A stretch of 64,000 bases of DNA from Bolinopsis microptera (Eukaryota; Ctenophora; Tentaculata; Lobata; Bolinopsidae): positions 9,767,226-9,831,225 of the forward strand of contig NC_087074.1 in NCBI RefSeq assembly GCF_026151205.1, read 5' to 3'. Every line of letters begins with the position of its first letter. The first letter of the stretch is position 1. A model generated the notes under the pieces. It worked only from the letters and a program-made list of their open reading frames with translations. It was not told the origin of the DNA and ran no database searches. Of the stretch, positions 23,253 to 37,700 are shown one piece after another. The position numbers and the translations under genes are program-made.

Positions 23253-24038
23253 TACAGGGTGGGCCAAAAGTCAGTGGGCATACGTTGGCCTTAATAGCTC
23301 AGTCACTGAGTGCCCAATTGTAATAATTCTTTCTGGTATGACTTACTACTACCACTGGTTCGAGGAATTTGTCAAATCGATAAATATTCGAGTTAATTTT
23401 TTTCGGATGAAGGTTAATTTTTGCATATATTTGATAGTTTGGATAGTCGAATCGAGCTAAATTTTATTGAATTGTGTTTGGCCATTCAAATTACGTTTGT
23501 CCTGAAAAAAATTAGAAATGTAGCTTCTCAGATGACAGAGATATGAAGCATAACGAGTTTATTCATTACGTGTGATCAGGTGATTGGTTTACCTAATCAC
23601 GTGATTAGGTGACCCCGTTAACCACTCCGTTAAACATTATGGGAATTGTTAAGGGTGCCCAATTAAGGTGTCGTGTCACGGTGTCAATTAATCACCCAGT
23701 CAATGTTGTTAACGAGATACAGAAAATGCTTGATAACTTCGTCATTTATAATTCGTTTTGCCTCATGTTCTTCAGATCATATGCAACATTTAATAATCTA
23801 CCGTCTCTGAAAAAAATAGGCGTTCAGCATGTTCAGAGAAAACAATATAGGTGTTTTAATATCGAATGAGCGTGGTCTAAAATATTCGAATTTTCAAATT
23901 TTGACGACGGAATCCTCGAACCAGTAAGTACAGCATGCCATCTGCAAAGCAACAGCTCTCAAATGTTAAACACAGCGGAGCTATTAAGGCCAACGTAATA
24001 ACGTATGCCCACTACACTGACTTTTGGCCCACCCTGTA
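23253..24038. mobile_element. mariner-type MITE, 786 bp
   Basis: Ends are TACAGGGTGGGCCAAAAGTC and its inverted complement, flanked by TA at 23251-23252 and 24039-24040. The inverted repeats continue inward for about 50 bp with a few gaps (shared core ttggccttaatagctc). No transposase frame. TA target and CAGGGTGGGCC ends are typical of mariner elements (known). Confidence 0.85.
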
Positions 24039-25120
24039 TAATCAGTTTTGATGTTTTTTCTTTCCATCTGTCTTCACTTTGGAAGACACCTTGGCTTTTA
24101 TTTCTTACCGCACTCCGTTTTATGTCTAGATCTCTACCTTTTTAGGATCTGTTTCTCTTTTTTATTTGGTTGATTATGTCACTGTACTAACCTTTATTGT
24201 ACCTACATGTACTGTACTGTATGGTCTCTGCTTCTTTTAAGTTTAGTGTGGTTTACAATAAAAATGTTTTAATTTTTCTTAGCCTTATACTGAGTTATAC
24301 TCTTGTTCATTTTTACACATTTTCTCACATCACTCACAGTCAGCCGCTCTGACATGGTTAACCACCTTCATTGTGTTGTTGGTTGATCATAAGAGCGGGA
24401 TATAAATACCTCATTTCATTTCAATCTCAAACTTTAATCCAACTCAGTTAATCATGTTTATTATTTGTATTTTGATCCAAGAGTGCGTTATTACCCATTT
24501 AATCGAACATTGAAGGAGGTGTTAAATAATTAGTAATTTTTTTGCTATTTTCCATTCAATAAATTCAATGTCAAAGCTGTTCATTTTGAAAAACTTCGCC
24601 ACTTCGACGCGCCGCGCAAACTAGCATTCTTGCTTCGCAACGATCTCGATAGGTTGACATCGTCAATCAATTGTTCATCGTGCAGTGAAATCCACCGCAT
24701 GACCAATAAAAAGTTATCCAATATTCATCACACCTAAATGCTTATTTTATTGTTGTAGCGTGCGATGCCCTACTGGGCCGTGCATCAGATATAAATTCTT
24801 CTTTGTTATTGCAACGAGAAGGGCTTGTCATTCATACGTTGTAGACCGGCCGCGCACGAGTGCGTGGCTTCCCAGGAAGGGGCCTAGGCCTTTATCGTAG
24901 AAACGATAAAGGGGGTTGAGTGTTGACCATTGTTAATGGTCTGGCCCGGCGCGCACTACTTCCAACTTCGTAGCACTAAGCTTGCCATCGGCAACATTTC
25001 GAGAAGAAAGTGGCGCGCGCGTTTCTTCGAAGAAATTTAGACGAGTAACATCCGTCAGTAAAGGGGGTCACCAATAGTGAAACGACAATGGGGGTCACGA
25101 CGTGATCAGATCATACAACC
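24039..25120. other. Intergenic with a GC-rich patch
   Basis: 24600-25060 is clearly richer in G+C than its surroundings and contains several gcgcgc runs and a small hairpin (tttatcgtagaaacgataaa). No ORF, tRNA or rRNA could be supported. It may be an old repeat. Confidence 0.35.
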
Positions 25121-25407
25121 CTTACCTGATCGGACTTTTAATTGAACGGACATTAATTGACCTCTGGATGGAGGCGCTAGCGTGTTCATTTTAATGTCCG
25201 TTGAATTAAAGTCCGATAAGGTAGTTAAAGTTAAATTAAATACTGTTGTGGTAATCGCGAACCGTTATGTTGGTTTTTAATGAACGCTCGAAGGCATTCA
25301 TGATCAGTATTTAATTTAACTTAAACTACCTTATCGGACTTTATTTAAACGGACATTGAAATGAATGCTAGCGCCTCCAGCGGTCAATTAAAGTCCGATA
25401 AGGTAAG
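25121..25407. mobile_element. Nested palindromic MITE with CTTACCT...TCGGACTTT ends
   Basis: Outer ends cttacctgatcggactttta and aaagtccgataaggtaag are inverted. Inside, each arm is again a palindrome: TCGGACTTTAATTGA-type sequence recurs four times in alternating orientation, around gcgctagcg cores. No ORF. The right end touches or overlaps the next MITE at 25404. Confidence 0.7.
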
Positions 25408-25582
25408 GGGTCGTTCAAAATTCACATAATCACTTTCTGGACAATACAATGTTTACAATGTTTACCCCCTCCGTAATCAGTTTTAAATTGACACATAGCT
25501 ATTGTGTCAAAATTACACTAGCGTAATCATTTGGGAACCCCCCTCCCCCTCGGCTGATTACGTAATATGTGAACGACCCATA
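25404..25582. mobile_element. TA-type MITE, family GGGGTCGTTC, copy 3
   Basis: Starts taaggggtcgttc and ends gattacgtaatatgtgaac then gacccata. It has a poly-C core and shares internal text (agctattgtgtcaaaattac) with copy 2 at 9489. It is inserted at the edge of the nested palindromic element. Confidence 0.75.
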
Positions 25583-25744
25583 AGCTTTGAAAATTGGCAT
25601 ATAATTTGTGTAAAATCATTTCAATATCGGTTATCGAGTACCACTATTAGAAATAAAAATCCACACTTACAACAGAGTTAAAACATAAATAATAATTTCA
25701 GTAAAAAACCATAGATGTACTAAAACCCGTAATTCATATAACAA

Positions 25745-28700
25745 TTATTTCTTTTTCACATCAGTTACATTGAATTTTATATGGACTATGTCACCATCCA
25801 GGAACTCGTAGTTTTTACCTTCCATTCGATAACGACCTGTAAAACAAACAAGATCACTTGATGACTATCTATTTTATCTCAGTTCATGTACAAAAACTTT
25901 AGCATATAAAAAGTAAAGCAGCTATGTTTGTACACCAGCATTAGGATTTTGGTTGTAAAGCAATGTACAGTTATTTAGTGGAATTTTCCGGGGAGTCGTG
26001 ACCTGGTTTATAGGAATTAATTTAACTTCTACTTTACTTCTTTTTACTATGAACACTAAAAACGAGCAAAACCAACCTGCTGCTTTGACCGCTCCCTCAG
26101 TTTTATGTTCGACGAGGTCATCGTATTGGTAGACTTCCGCTTTGATAAACCCTCGCTCCATGTCACCGTGGATCTTGCCGGCAGCTTGAGGTGCTTTTGT
26201 GTGTCTTTGTATAGTCCACGCACGCACCTGTCATCAGTGTTCATGCCAGTGGAATACAAATTAACGGGGTTTAATTTGCTAACTATGATTCTAGTTAAAT
26301 TCGTTAGTTGAAAAATTTGATAAAAATTCGACAATTCAGGAATATTCTGACTTTAGAACTTTTAATATTCAACATAACATGATTCCTCGATTAAATCACA
26401 TTGTTTAACAAATAGCATCACGTCATAGTTACATACAAATTTCTATGTATTTTAATACCGTTAAATGTTATAACCTAATAATTTATGGAATCCAATATAC
26501 AAAATCAAATTAACCCAAAATACCCACATAAAAACGTTAGCATCTATAAATACCTCATCCTCTCCCACAGTGAAGAAGTACTGCAATCCGAGAGCTTTGA
26601 ATCCGGTGACGATTATCTTGCTCAAGTTAGACTGTGTTTTGTTTTCCTCTAAAAAGGTTTTGGCGTTTTCCGGTTCGTCCAATAACCTCTGCTCGAGAGC
26701 TCCAGAGAAAGGGATCATTGTGGCTCCGGGGTCGTTGGCGTCCAGATACTGAAGTGTAAATAATAGGTGGTAAACAATAACATGAACAATGATCCTAGTT
26801 TTAATATACTTTAATATGGTTGCCCCCCCCCCCCTCCTCATCTTATTCTGCCCCGAAATTCAAACCGAAGGAACCGGGATGTTAGCCGATTACCCGAAAT
26901 AAAATTTTCAATAGTTATAAAATTAATCTGTAACGTTTTGAAATTTCCGACCTCTGATTAAATGTCAGTTTTTTCCTAAAAGTTTTGAAATCTCCGATCT
27001 CAAACGATGATCCTTAAGAACTAGAAGTTTATTCGTTCGTTTGTTTTCCACTTTTCGTATGCCGTTCAACTATGTGCGAATGTGTGAATGTTATCTTAAT
27101 GGGAGCTGAATTATTCAATTTATCATTATAAGTTGGTTTTAAGCTGACCTCAGCCTCCATTGTAAGTTAGCACAATTGGAGACTTTGTGGAGAAACAAGA
27201 GGCTGTCCCGGTAACTCGTACTCCGTTTTATAGATCTAGTCCTAGATTGTAGAGTACGATATATCAGCCACATACTACATTTTATATAATCACAAACGAC
27301 TATGAACCGACTACCGGTCTAGGGATTTGGCTGCTGGACCAGAAACAGTCGGATTTCAATATATTTTCCTATTTGCCAGACAGGAACCGATCAGGAGAAT
27401 TGAAATTTTACTAAGAAGTTTAAAATTTCCGACCGCTGGTTGCTAGACGTCAGAAAAATGTATCCTAAACGGTTTGAAATTTCCGATTTCAAAACCTCAT
27501 GTCATTGGACCCTGTGATACTATACTAAGGAGTAGCATGTATGTTTTTATCCGGCATCAGATATGATCTCGAGACATGCTTTCAGGTCTCGAGATCAGAC
27601 TGTGAGGACCCGGAATGTTACCTGAGTACTACCGAAATCAAATTTTCAAAAAATATAATTTTTCCTGCAAATTCTTAAAATTCCGGTTGATATCCGGCCA
27701 AGCACATTTTAAACCGGACCGGTACCGGTCGGTTCCTAATCCGAGTTGAAGTTTTTGACATCAAAAAAATTAAGACAGGGAAGCTAGTCAGCGAAAACTA
27801 AATTATTTCTCGCCGCCCCACGATTATGAATAGTATCTTAACTTCCATACACGTATTACGTTATCTGAAATGGCACTTCTACATCAAGATGTCACGAGTT
27901 ACCGCCAACCAGGGTAGTTTCTACTTTTATCTTTTTAAATTCGGAACTAGGCTATGTGACGCAAAATATTGCTTTAAATAATTAATTTATCAAGCAAATA
28001 ATGTTGGGAATGTTGCCAAAAAGATAAAATGGCGAAAGTGGTCCGTTTTCGTAATTCGATAACTTGAAGTTGAATTATATCCTTAGCAGCTGTTCCCTGT
28101 ATAAAATCAAATACCTTGTATTAGCCACAGTTGTTTCGTTTTGAATTGAATTGAAATATTTTGTTATTATGTATTTCCCTTATTGCAATATTCTCGATTA
28201 TTTCAGTAGTTTAATTAAGAGTGTTTTAAATTTTCAAGAAAAGGCGAGAAGTTCTTTATCTAACCGACCTAGCAATGACCACGTTAAGGAAGTAGAAAGG
28301 AATAAAGTTGTAATAAAAACCGCATTATTCTCCTGAAATACTCTATTGTAATGTACTACTGGTCGGTATACATTCTGTTACATTCATTAGGGTCAAACTA
28401 ACTATTCCATATTGTTGCATTCCCTGTTTAACGCTATTGTACCGATAAATTCCTTTTTATTTAGTAGACCCTCAGTTAAATCAAAAATTATAATATACCA
28501 AACATTATAATACCAAAAATATTACAAACAACGTATCACTGTTAGCGCATCGCATGTATATATTGAACGTTTACTTGTTTGAGATAGGTTGAAATAAGAT
28601 ATTGAATATTAACTTTCTGGACGATCAAATAAAACAAGAAGATTTTTTCCTTCCGCCATAGCTGTTACATACCTTCATAATCGAAAGTGGCCTGCATATT

Positions 28701-31700
28701 GCATATTAGATAATGCAGACATTGTCAGTTTGTCGCATTTAAATTAAACTTGAATGTTGTGTGTATTGAACCGGGGATTAAGAAATAAATATGGCATCGT
28801 TAGATCTAGATTAGGAAATGCGGTGGTAAAGGTGGTTACTGGTTACTACCTGGCACTGTCCGCGATATCAGGTTACATTACGTGTTAATACAGTGTAGAT
28901 GTTGTTATTTGATATAATGTTAGTTTCAGAATGTTGTTCGAAGCATGCGTTAATTATTTAAATTTAAAATTTAGTGGTAATGTTGACTGCACGTGCAGTT
29001 AATCTAGCGTTAGTTTTATCTAATCTGTCCATATTCAATAATATTATAACTTACGTACATACATTAAGATGATGTAAGACAGACTTGCAATGTCACTCTT
29101 GGCAGATCGATAGTTGAATTGACAGTATTTAAAAAAACGTACCTGTTTGATTTTCATCAGCCATTTTCCCTTCTTCTTGATGTAATCCTTCTCGCCCATG
29201 TTGATAAGATAGATAACAGGTTTGCTAGTCAACAGTAGATGTTTGTTCAGGGCTTCAATCTCTTTGTTTGCCCACGTGCACTTTCGAATAAGCTTTCCTT
29301 CTTGCAGCAACTCACGCGCCTGAAGATTTAATTTTTTGGTATTTTACTAAATTATTCATCACATTCACACCTCTAGCATGTGTCGTGGTATCATGGTTCG
29401 CTTAGGTTCCACCAGGATCTGGTAGTCCTAATAATTCTGCGGCCTCTGTGTATCGTCATCTCACACAACTCCTTAAGAATCTTAGGTGCTATAGGGGGTA
29501 ATTAGAAATACACATTATAGTACACTTACACTCACATTCACAAGTAATTATGAGGACTACCAGATCCTGGTGGAACCTAAGCGATCCATTATATCACGAC
29601 AGGCCCTATCAACCTCTCTGAATGATATAACATCAGATTTTATTGAGTGATATATCATATTACAAATACATTGATGAATAATGACATGTTTATTAGAATC
29701 ATTTGAGCGCATGGAATTTTGACACTCTGCGGAATTATCACTCCTTAATTAAGATTTCCCTATCTTAAGAATAATCTGAGGTTTAAAATACGGAATTAGA
29801 TCAAATCTTATGACATAAACATGTTCATCATTTCAAAAAAAAATTTTAAACATTATTAGTGCTGATTCTCATTAAATACAAACAAATTTTGACCTATTAA
29901 GGGGGCCGGGGGGGGGTCTTCATCAAAATTCTCTCGAAATTGATTTTATAGTTGTTTCTGATAGAGGGGAGTGATATCTATCAGCTGCTTTTGGTCCCAT
30001 GGAAAAATATTGTTCCTAGCCAAAATTATCGCCAGTCAAAGGTCAGCGCTCTTGTGTAATTGTATTGCGCGAGCGATTTTCAATCGCGCGCCCTGAAAAT
30101 CGAGTCTAAAAATCTATCTTCTCCTACATTTTTTGAGCAATCACCCTGAAACTTTCAGGATATGTTCTAGGGATCATTTAGAAGATATCTGTCGAGCCGA
30201 ATTTTGAGATAGGCCTTAGAAGATTTTTTATTCAATTTTGAAAATCTTGGACCTCATTTTTTTACGATTTTTCCAGGTCCAAGATTTTCAAAATTGAATA
30301 AAAAATCTTCTAAGGCCTATCTCAAAATTCGGCTCGACAGATATCTTCTAAATAATCCCTAGAACATATCCTGAAAGTTTCAGGGTGATTGCTCAAAAAA
30401 TGTAGGAGAAGATAGATTTTTAGACTCGATTTTCAGGGCGCGTGATTGAAAATCGCTCGCGCAATACAATTACACATGAGCGCTGACCTTTGACTGGCGA
30501 TAATTTTGGCTAGGAACAATATTTTTCCATGGGACCAAAAGCAGCTGATAGATATCACTCCCCTCTATCAGAAACAACTATAAAATCAATTTCGAGAGAA
30601 TTTTGATGAAGACCCCCCCGGCCCCCTTAATCATAGAACGATGACTCGAAGTGTCTTTTCCTTGACGTTAAAAGTTAAGTATATGCCATAAATATTCAGA
30701 GTGAGGTAATTTATCGTTAATAATCATGCCCTCCACAGTCTAAGAAAGAAGAGCCAGATATCAGAATCAAGTGTAACAACGTACAACAGCTTAGGTGATT
30801 TTCCGCTGTTATCAGGAATGCACCTTTTCGCCAGTGACAAACTCATTATTACATTTTTAGTGACAACTTATGAGGTTCCTTTCTATTCAACAGCAGGGTG
30901 ATTGTTGTAGTAGAGGCTCTTACGGGCATTGTCTGCTCGATACGCTAGGGACCCCAGATACACCTTACTAGACGTATTTTTGACCGTAGAATCGATTGAA
31001 AGTGGTTTTAAAATGATTGGACTGATTGTTCTGGGGTAAAATTGCAAAAAACCGATTTTTGGGCCAAAAATAGGCCAAAAAACCATGTTTTTTGATATTT
31101 TGAGCAAGTTAATTTTGTTGGTATGTCGGCAAAACTTGCATGAAGATAGCTAAAAGACAGCCGCACAAGATTGTGTAAAAATAAAACAAATCCCTCTATT
31201 TGTTCTGAGGTAAAAATCCAAAAAAGTGGTAAAAATTTTGACTTTTTTGCGCGCAATTTATTTTTGGTACTTATATGCTATATTTTGAAAATTTTTAAAC
31301 TTATATCTTGTAATAACAATTAATTAAAGTATATTTAATATAATTTTGACCAAAAAATTCATGTTTAATGGAACCAAAATTTTAGGTGCGCCGCGCATAT
31401 TTTCGAATATTTACACCGTGGTATGAAAATCGAGCGCTAAAGCAAATACTGTCATATTGTCACAAGAATACCTAGGTTGTTTTTCAGTATTATTGTCGCA
31501 TTTCGAAACTCCTTTTCACCCTATTTGGTTATCTTTTTGATGTGTAATTTGATTACTAACTATGTTTTCATGTATTCTCTTTGATGTGGAGTACCCATTC
31601 ATACTATTTCCTATCGTTTTTATCATATGCTTTTTCCTCTAGAGTCGGCTCTATTTGTGACATACCTCTTATCTTCTACATAGTTTATCGTGGTTTGTTG

Positions 31701-34700
31701 ATACTGAATTGGTTTAATTGATACTATACGATTACTTTGTTAGAAATGTATAGTAAGATGTGACGGAATAAGAGAAACTAAAATATTTAAATGGGTTGTG
31801 GCCATTTCAAAATATTCGATGAGGTTATATTTTTTAAATTGAAGGTCTTTCACCAAATATGACTTGAATAGTTTTTCGACAAAGTTTTTAGAAGAGCTTT
31901 AATGATTTCAAAGAATTAGCAAATTGATTGTACATCTTAGAAGCTACTACAGAGAGGCTACCTACACCAAACATAAATCCGAACATATCTTGCAGATAAG
32001 TTGGAGCCAATCCTAGTATGGATTTGTGAGATTTTGTAGTGAGATTTTGAATTCAATCCTCTTCTCTATATCCATTATCCAACCAGTAAAGATTGATCAG
32101 TTCATCCTCAAGATGGTAATGTTTATATTAGTAGATATAATATAAGTAAAGTCCTCGTCACTTGTTTGGTATGATATAAGTAAAGTTCTCGTCACTTAAT
32201 TAAACCAGTAGCGGTCGCCGTTCCGCAAGTGCTGTGGGTAATTTGAGTACGTTGAGTACGTTGAGTGCTAAATTTTGTACAGTTCCCCAGGTTTATGATA
32301 TAATGAATAATTTATTTGGGTCTTTAAGAATCGTTCAGAGCATGGTACATGTGTTTGTAAGATAAATATTACCCATTGAAGCTAATAGCTTTCAAAGTTC
32401 TTATTGTATGGAATTATACATATGAAGCAAGTAGAGGAATCCACCCTTCGAATGTATATGAGTCGTTATTTCATGTTGAACCCGGATGGGTAACTTTGAT
32501 AGTTGATATTAGATCATCAGAAGCATCCACTCAGTGCCTACTATAGTAATCACGTGAGCATATTCCTTGCTGTATAGCACATTATTTCATGTGGAATAGC
32601 GTGTTAGCCCATGATAATTTCGTCACAGATCAAACTTAACACACCCTATAGAGTTAAGCTATGATAACGTCGTACTGAGGTACACTAAAATTCAATATAA
32701 ATAGAGGGCTCTTTCCCTCCCTCCCACATTTCTTATTTGCTCCATTCTACGCAGAGCTGCCGATCTTAAAGACCTCTAACGAGTTGATGATCTTTAGGGA
32801 CCTACTCTCTCTCTCTCCCTCTCAGATCTCTATATGTTGCAGTGGAAGCTCTTCTTACCTCTTTATCAGAAGAGTGGAGAAGTTTGAGGACATAGCCATA
32901 GCTTTCTTAACCATTAACTTCTCTAGATTTTGTTAAAACTAAAACATTAACTTTACGTGAGTTGATCTATTTCATAAGTTTTTACAAATTCACCGGACAA
33001 GGAGTTCTTGCAATGATAATAATTTTTGCTCTAAGAATTCTAATACAGATAACTCATATTTTTACAAGTTTTTATTTCAAATAAATTCATACGAGAAGGA
33101 GTTGTGTGCTACAGCGTTTTCAGGATGCTGCAGTGTTTTCAGGAAACTGCAGTGTTTTCAGTAAACACAAATATAAATCTAGAAGGAGCGAACGAGCTGG
33201 CTAGTGACCGCAAGCAGTGGAGAAAGATGATAGTACGACACAAACGAGAGTTCATTATTGATGCAGATCACTCGAATGATTGATGAGAGCTGATCAAGTT
33301 GAAGTACAAGTGAGTAAGTTGTGAGTTGTTTGCGAGCTCAGCAGTATAAAGCTCTGATAAACCCAACTTACACCTCACCTATAAACTTATATTCTAACTA
33401 TTTTATATCTTATTTATCTACAATTCAGCTAGATTTTATCTTTCTAACCTTCCAAAAGGTTAAAAATGTCATATGTTGCTCATATCAATCTATCAGCCCT
33501 ATGCTACAGCAAAATTGTTGATACTTGAAGCTTAAATATTTACGTTTACAAAACTCAAACATATTTAAAAATTGCTGTGATATGGTTGATGCTAACGGCT
33601 CGTTAAGAGAGATCTAAGCCCATCTCCAGTGTCATGAGTTAGCTATATCACAAATTGGGGTTGGCTCTCAAGAAAAGACGGAATCAGGAGAGCATTTTCT
33701 CCACCCGTGTCAATGTATGTGGGGACTCCCACTAAAATGAGTTATGTTACGTACAGCGATGATGTTAGAGACCTTCTCTATATCCATCTCTAATATACTG
33801 AAGTACTAAGTGCTGTCCTCACTCTCTATCAGAGGAGAGGTCTGAGGACACACCTCTGTTAATCATAGTTTGCGTTTACAAAACTCAAAAATATTTAAAA
33901 ATTGCTGTGATATGGTTGATGCTAACGACTCGTTAAGAGAGATCTAAGCCCATCTCCAGTGTCATGAGTCAGCTATATCACAGATTGGGGTTGGCTCTCA
34001 AGAAAAGACGGAATCAGGAGAGCATTCTCTCCACCCGTGTCAAATGTATGTGGGGACTCCCACTAAAATGTGTTATGTAACGTACAGCGATGATCTTAGA
34101 GTTAGAGACCTTTTCATGTCCAATCTGTAATTATACACTAGGTGCTAGTTTCACTCTATCAGAGTAGAAGTCTAGAAGGATAAAACTATGATAATTATAG
34201 TTCACTGTAACGTTAGTATACCAAGTTTAGAAAACAAACAAGTGATACACAGTGTTTAATGATGAAGCTAAACAAATATCAAGTACACATCATAAAATAA
34301 AATGTAATATTTCACATGCGTTAGTTCAAAAGAGCAAGTTAGTGTTTAATTCATAATCTAAATCCATCAAGTCTTTGAGTCAAATATCTAGCTTTTGCAA
34401 GAGAACAGTATCTGTAGCGATGTAACTTAAAACAGCTCGGATTATCGAGTTGTGTTGGGTAATTGAAGTCAAACAGAGAATAAACATCAATAACTTCAGT
34501 ATCTGGTAGGTTTCTAGCAAAGAAACAACGTTCATTTTCCCCTGCGCAGTAAATTCTACAATGCTGTATCTCTTCAAGTATTTTAGGATATACCGCTGCA
34601 GGGAGACAACAACTCTCGTTATCGGTTGGTGAAAAACCATTCAAATGTCGCTGAGAGAACTTTGCTATTTTCATCTCATCCGGATTCAGGTACATGGTCT

Positions 34701-37700
34701 CTGGATTCTTAAATTGAAAATGCTGTTCCTGCTCATTGGGAAATATGAGAGTGAGTTCTCTGAGTATAAATCCTCCATTCTGAGTAGTGAAACCCTCATT
34801 AGCTGCGATAACGAATTCAAAGTTCATATTTTAGAAGTGACACAATGTTTTCACGACAGAGCCTTTATTGAATGCGACATGTGATTATCATGTGAAAGGG
34901 AACTCATTACTAGGATTAACATGTCTTGAGCGACTGGGGAAGTATCGGCGCAAATTCATGAGGCGATATCCAATGTTCCGTTCAGATTCTTGCAACCCCA
35001 TCTTTTTTCACTTTCTTAAAAGCTCTGTCTATGAATGAATGGTTGAATTCGTTAATGTACCGTCCGTAGAATACAATTTCTGCTGAACACATTTGCAACC
35101 ACAACCGACCAGCGTTGATATAATTATTTTTGTCTTTCAAAGGGTCATCACAGTGAGGTAAAAGCTCTTGCACCTGATCGTAATAAACTTCTATGTCCGT
35201 TAACATGGGTCCTCTTACTTCCTCAAAGTGAATTTGCAGTTTCTCTAAAAGTCCACGTTGATGACAAATGTGTAACAGAGGGCTTTTTATTTTTGATTCA
35301 CACGCTGAGCACTTGAGAACAGACATTTGTTCACATTGTCGAGCAATCTGCTCAGCAAGAAACCCCAAGTATACATCATGAAAATAGTTCATAGCTGCCG
35401 ATTCTAAAGTGCTGATCAAGAAGTGAGCAGTGTCAACAGATTCAACTGTTTTTAAAACTCATAGTCGTAAATATAATAGAGTAGATTTTGATATAAAATC
35501 GAGTCCATATTGCTACAGTTTGCAAAGAGATGTTCTTGAGCAATAGTTAACTTGCAGTTGTGGTAGAGGTCCAGGTAACAACATGGCTGAGTGTCCAAGA
35601 AAACACGCTTGAAAAAGGATTCCATAATAAATTCATAAATATATTTTCCAGGGCAAATATGTCTTTTTCTATTTTCTTGCAAACAATATCGACAAAGCCT
35701 GTTCTTTCTGGTATTGACATCGTGATCTTGTGCATAATTTTTTATGATGACTTCGATCTTTGCACTTTGAGCATCTGCTTCCATTTTTTGAGTAGTGTCC
35801 ATACATTGACAGCAAAAAGAGAGGAGCAGCAAAGTCCATTATGAATTTTAAGAAATGAAGCTGTTTCCCACTTCTCCTGTTTATATATCCATTTTTTTAT
35901 TTGAATCTCTGGAACAATTAAAACACAACTCTACTGAATCGACTTGTAAAATTCATACACAATCTTATCATTTTTTTCAAAATCTTTGGTATATTCATTT
36001 AAAAAATCCTCATAATCTAAACCCAAAGATTTAACATAAAGAAAATGAATACAGAAAAATCCACATGCAACGCTATTCCATCCTTGTACTCTAGTTGTGC
36101 TATAAGTTATTTGATCAAATGGTTCAACAATGTCTCTGTAATGTTTTGGTAGGGTAGCATCCTCCCAATCACGTCCAAAGCTGTCAAAGAATGAGATCTT
36201 TTCTCCTTCAACAAACCATGCATTCCAATGCTGTCCCGTTTTATCGTGTTCATCAGTATTTGTAATAAAAGCGTATGTTTTCTTTTTGGTTCTTAGAGCA
36301 ATACATGAGGGGTAGGTTCCAATATAATATTTTTTAGTCACACTGTTTTCTTCAAGGATTCTGTTTATTTCCAATGTTGATAGAGGCTTCATATCACAAG
36401 TAGAAACAACACTGACAAGTATATGCTAGAAATGATAGACTGATGAATCTCTAGCTGCTTTTATTACTCGATTATTCTGACCATACGATCGGCATCAATT
36501 TGAAGTTGACGGTCAAAGACTGCATATACTATGAGAATTAAATCCTCTGGTATATCCTCAATTCCCAGATCAATTTCAAGGTAGGTCGATGCTTTCTCTT
36601 GGAGATTTAAATGTCTCTCTGTCAAGCTGCTTCTGTCAGCACCAAAACTCATTCCAACCATAAAGTTCAGATGAAAGTTTGTGCTATCAATCAGACAATT
36701 TCCCTTAGACTCCTTTCCAATGGTACGATAAAGCTGTCTAAAATATTCTCCAAAGTCACTATATACATAGTTGTGATCCCCAAGCTTATCAATAGTACCC
36801 ACCTCCAGTGGATCATTGAAGTATGGCACACCATTGCGGTAAAATTGAAATTTCTTGAATCCATGGAATATAAATGGATTTGTGTTTGTCCGTCCATCAA
36901 AATCTCTGCTCTTTTGCAGTGTAAAAAATGCATATGGAGGTAAAGTGTCAGAGAAAACATCAGACATTCTGATAATTTTACTGTGCTGTGTTACAGGTCT
37001 GATTATTATTTCAGGCCTTGAAATGAAATATGGGATAGGCTCTTTCTGAAGTCTCTCTTCAATGAGATCGTGTATTTCATCTCGTACTCTGTAGTATGTT
37101 GCAAGTATGTAGCAATCTTCAAGCAGAATACTATAACCATGAACATCATCACCACAAAGAAGCAAAAACTCATCTTTGTTTTTTGTTAAACTTAACCGTA
37201 ACTTCATATTGGTTGGAAGACACTTCAGAGTATTAAGCAGAGGGCATTGAAATTTAGAATTTAGAGTAAGACTCTGTCCTCGATTGACCAGAGCACTGCG
37301 TTTGCTTGCAGCAGGGTTCGCATCAGTTGGAATCCAATTATTTACTGTGTTGGATATAAAATTTTCCAAAGCCACCTCCAATTCATCGCCAGACAATCCC
37401 GAGGTAGCTAACACACTTCTTTGCGCTTCTATTAACAAAGCTTTTGGAAGGGATGAAGCATTCCAAAAGGCTTCTTTTTTCGTCTCGATCGCATCCTCTC
37501 CGCCCTCCATATCTTCAATTACCATATCATCAAATGCGTTCTTATGACTTTCATCCCACTTCCAAAACAATCGTAAGTCTTCTTCAGACTTTTTAGACAC
37601 CCCCTCATCCATTAGAAACGCTTCGTTATACAAAAGAAAATCTTCCCGATTTTTTTCTGAATTTAGAGCGGTGTTGAAAAATGTTTGATAGGCATAGGCG

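Noticed and set aside
24740-25060. rRNA or other structural RNA in the GC-rich patch
   Set aside because: No recognisable conserved rRNA or small-RNA sequence; only base composition stands out.
36611-36943. Plus-strand ORFs inside the capsid genes
   Set aside because: They are antisense shadows of the open major and minor capsid genes.
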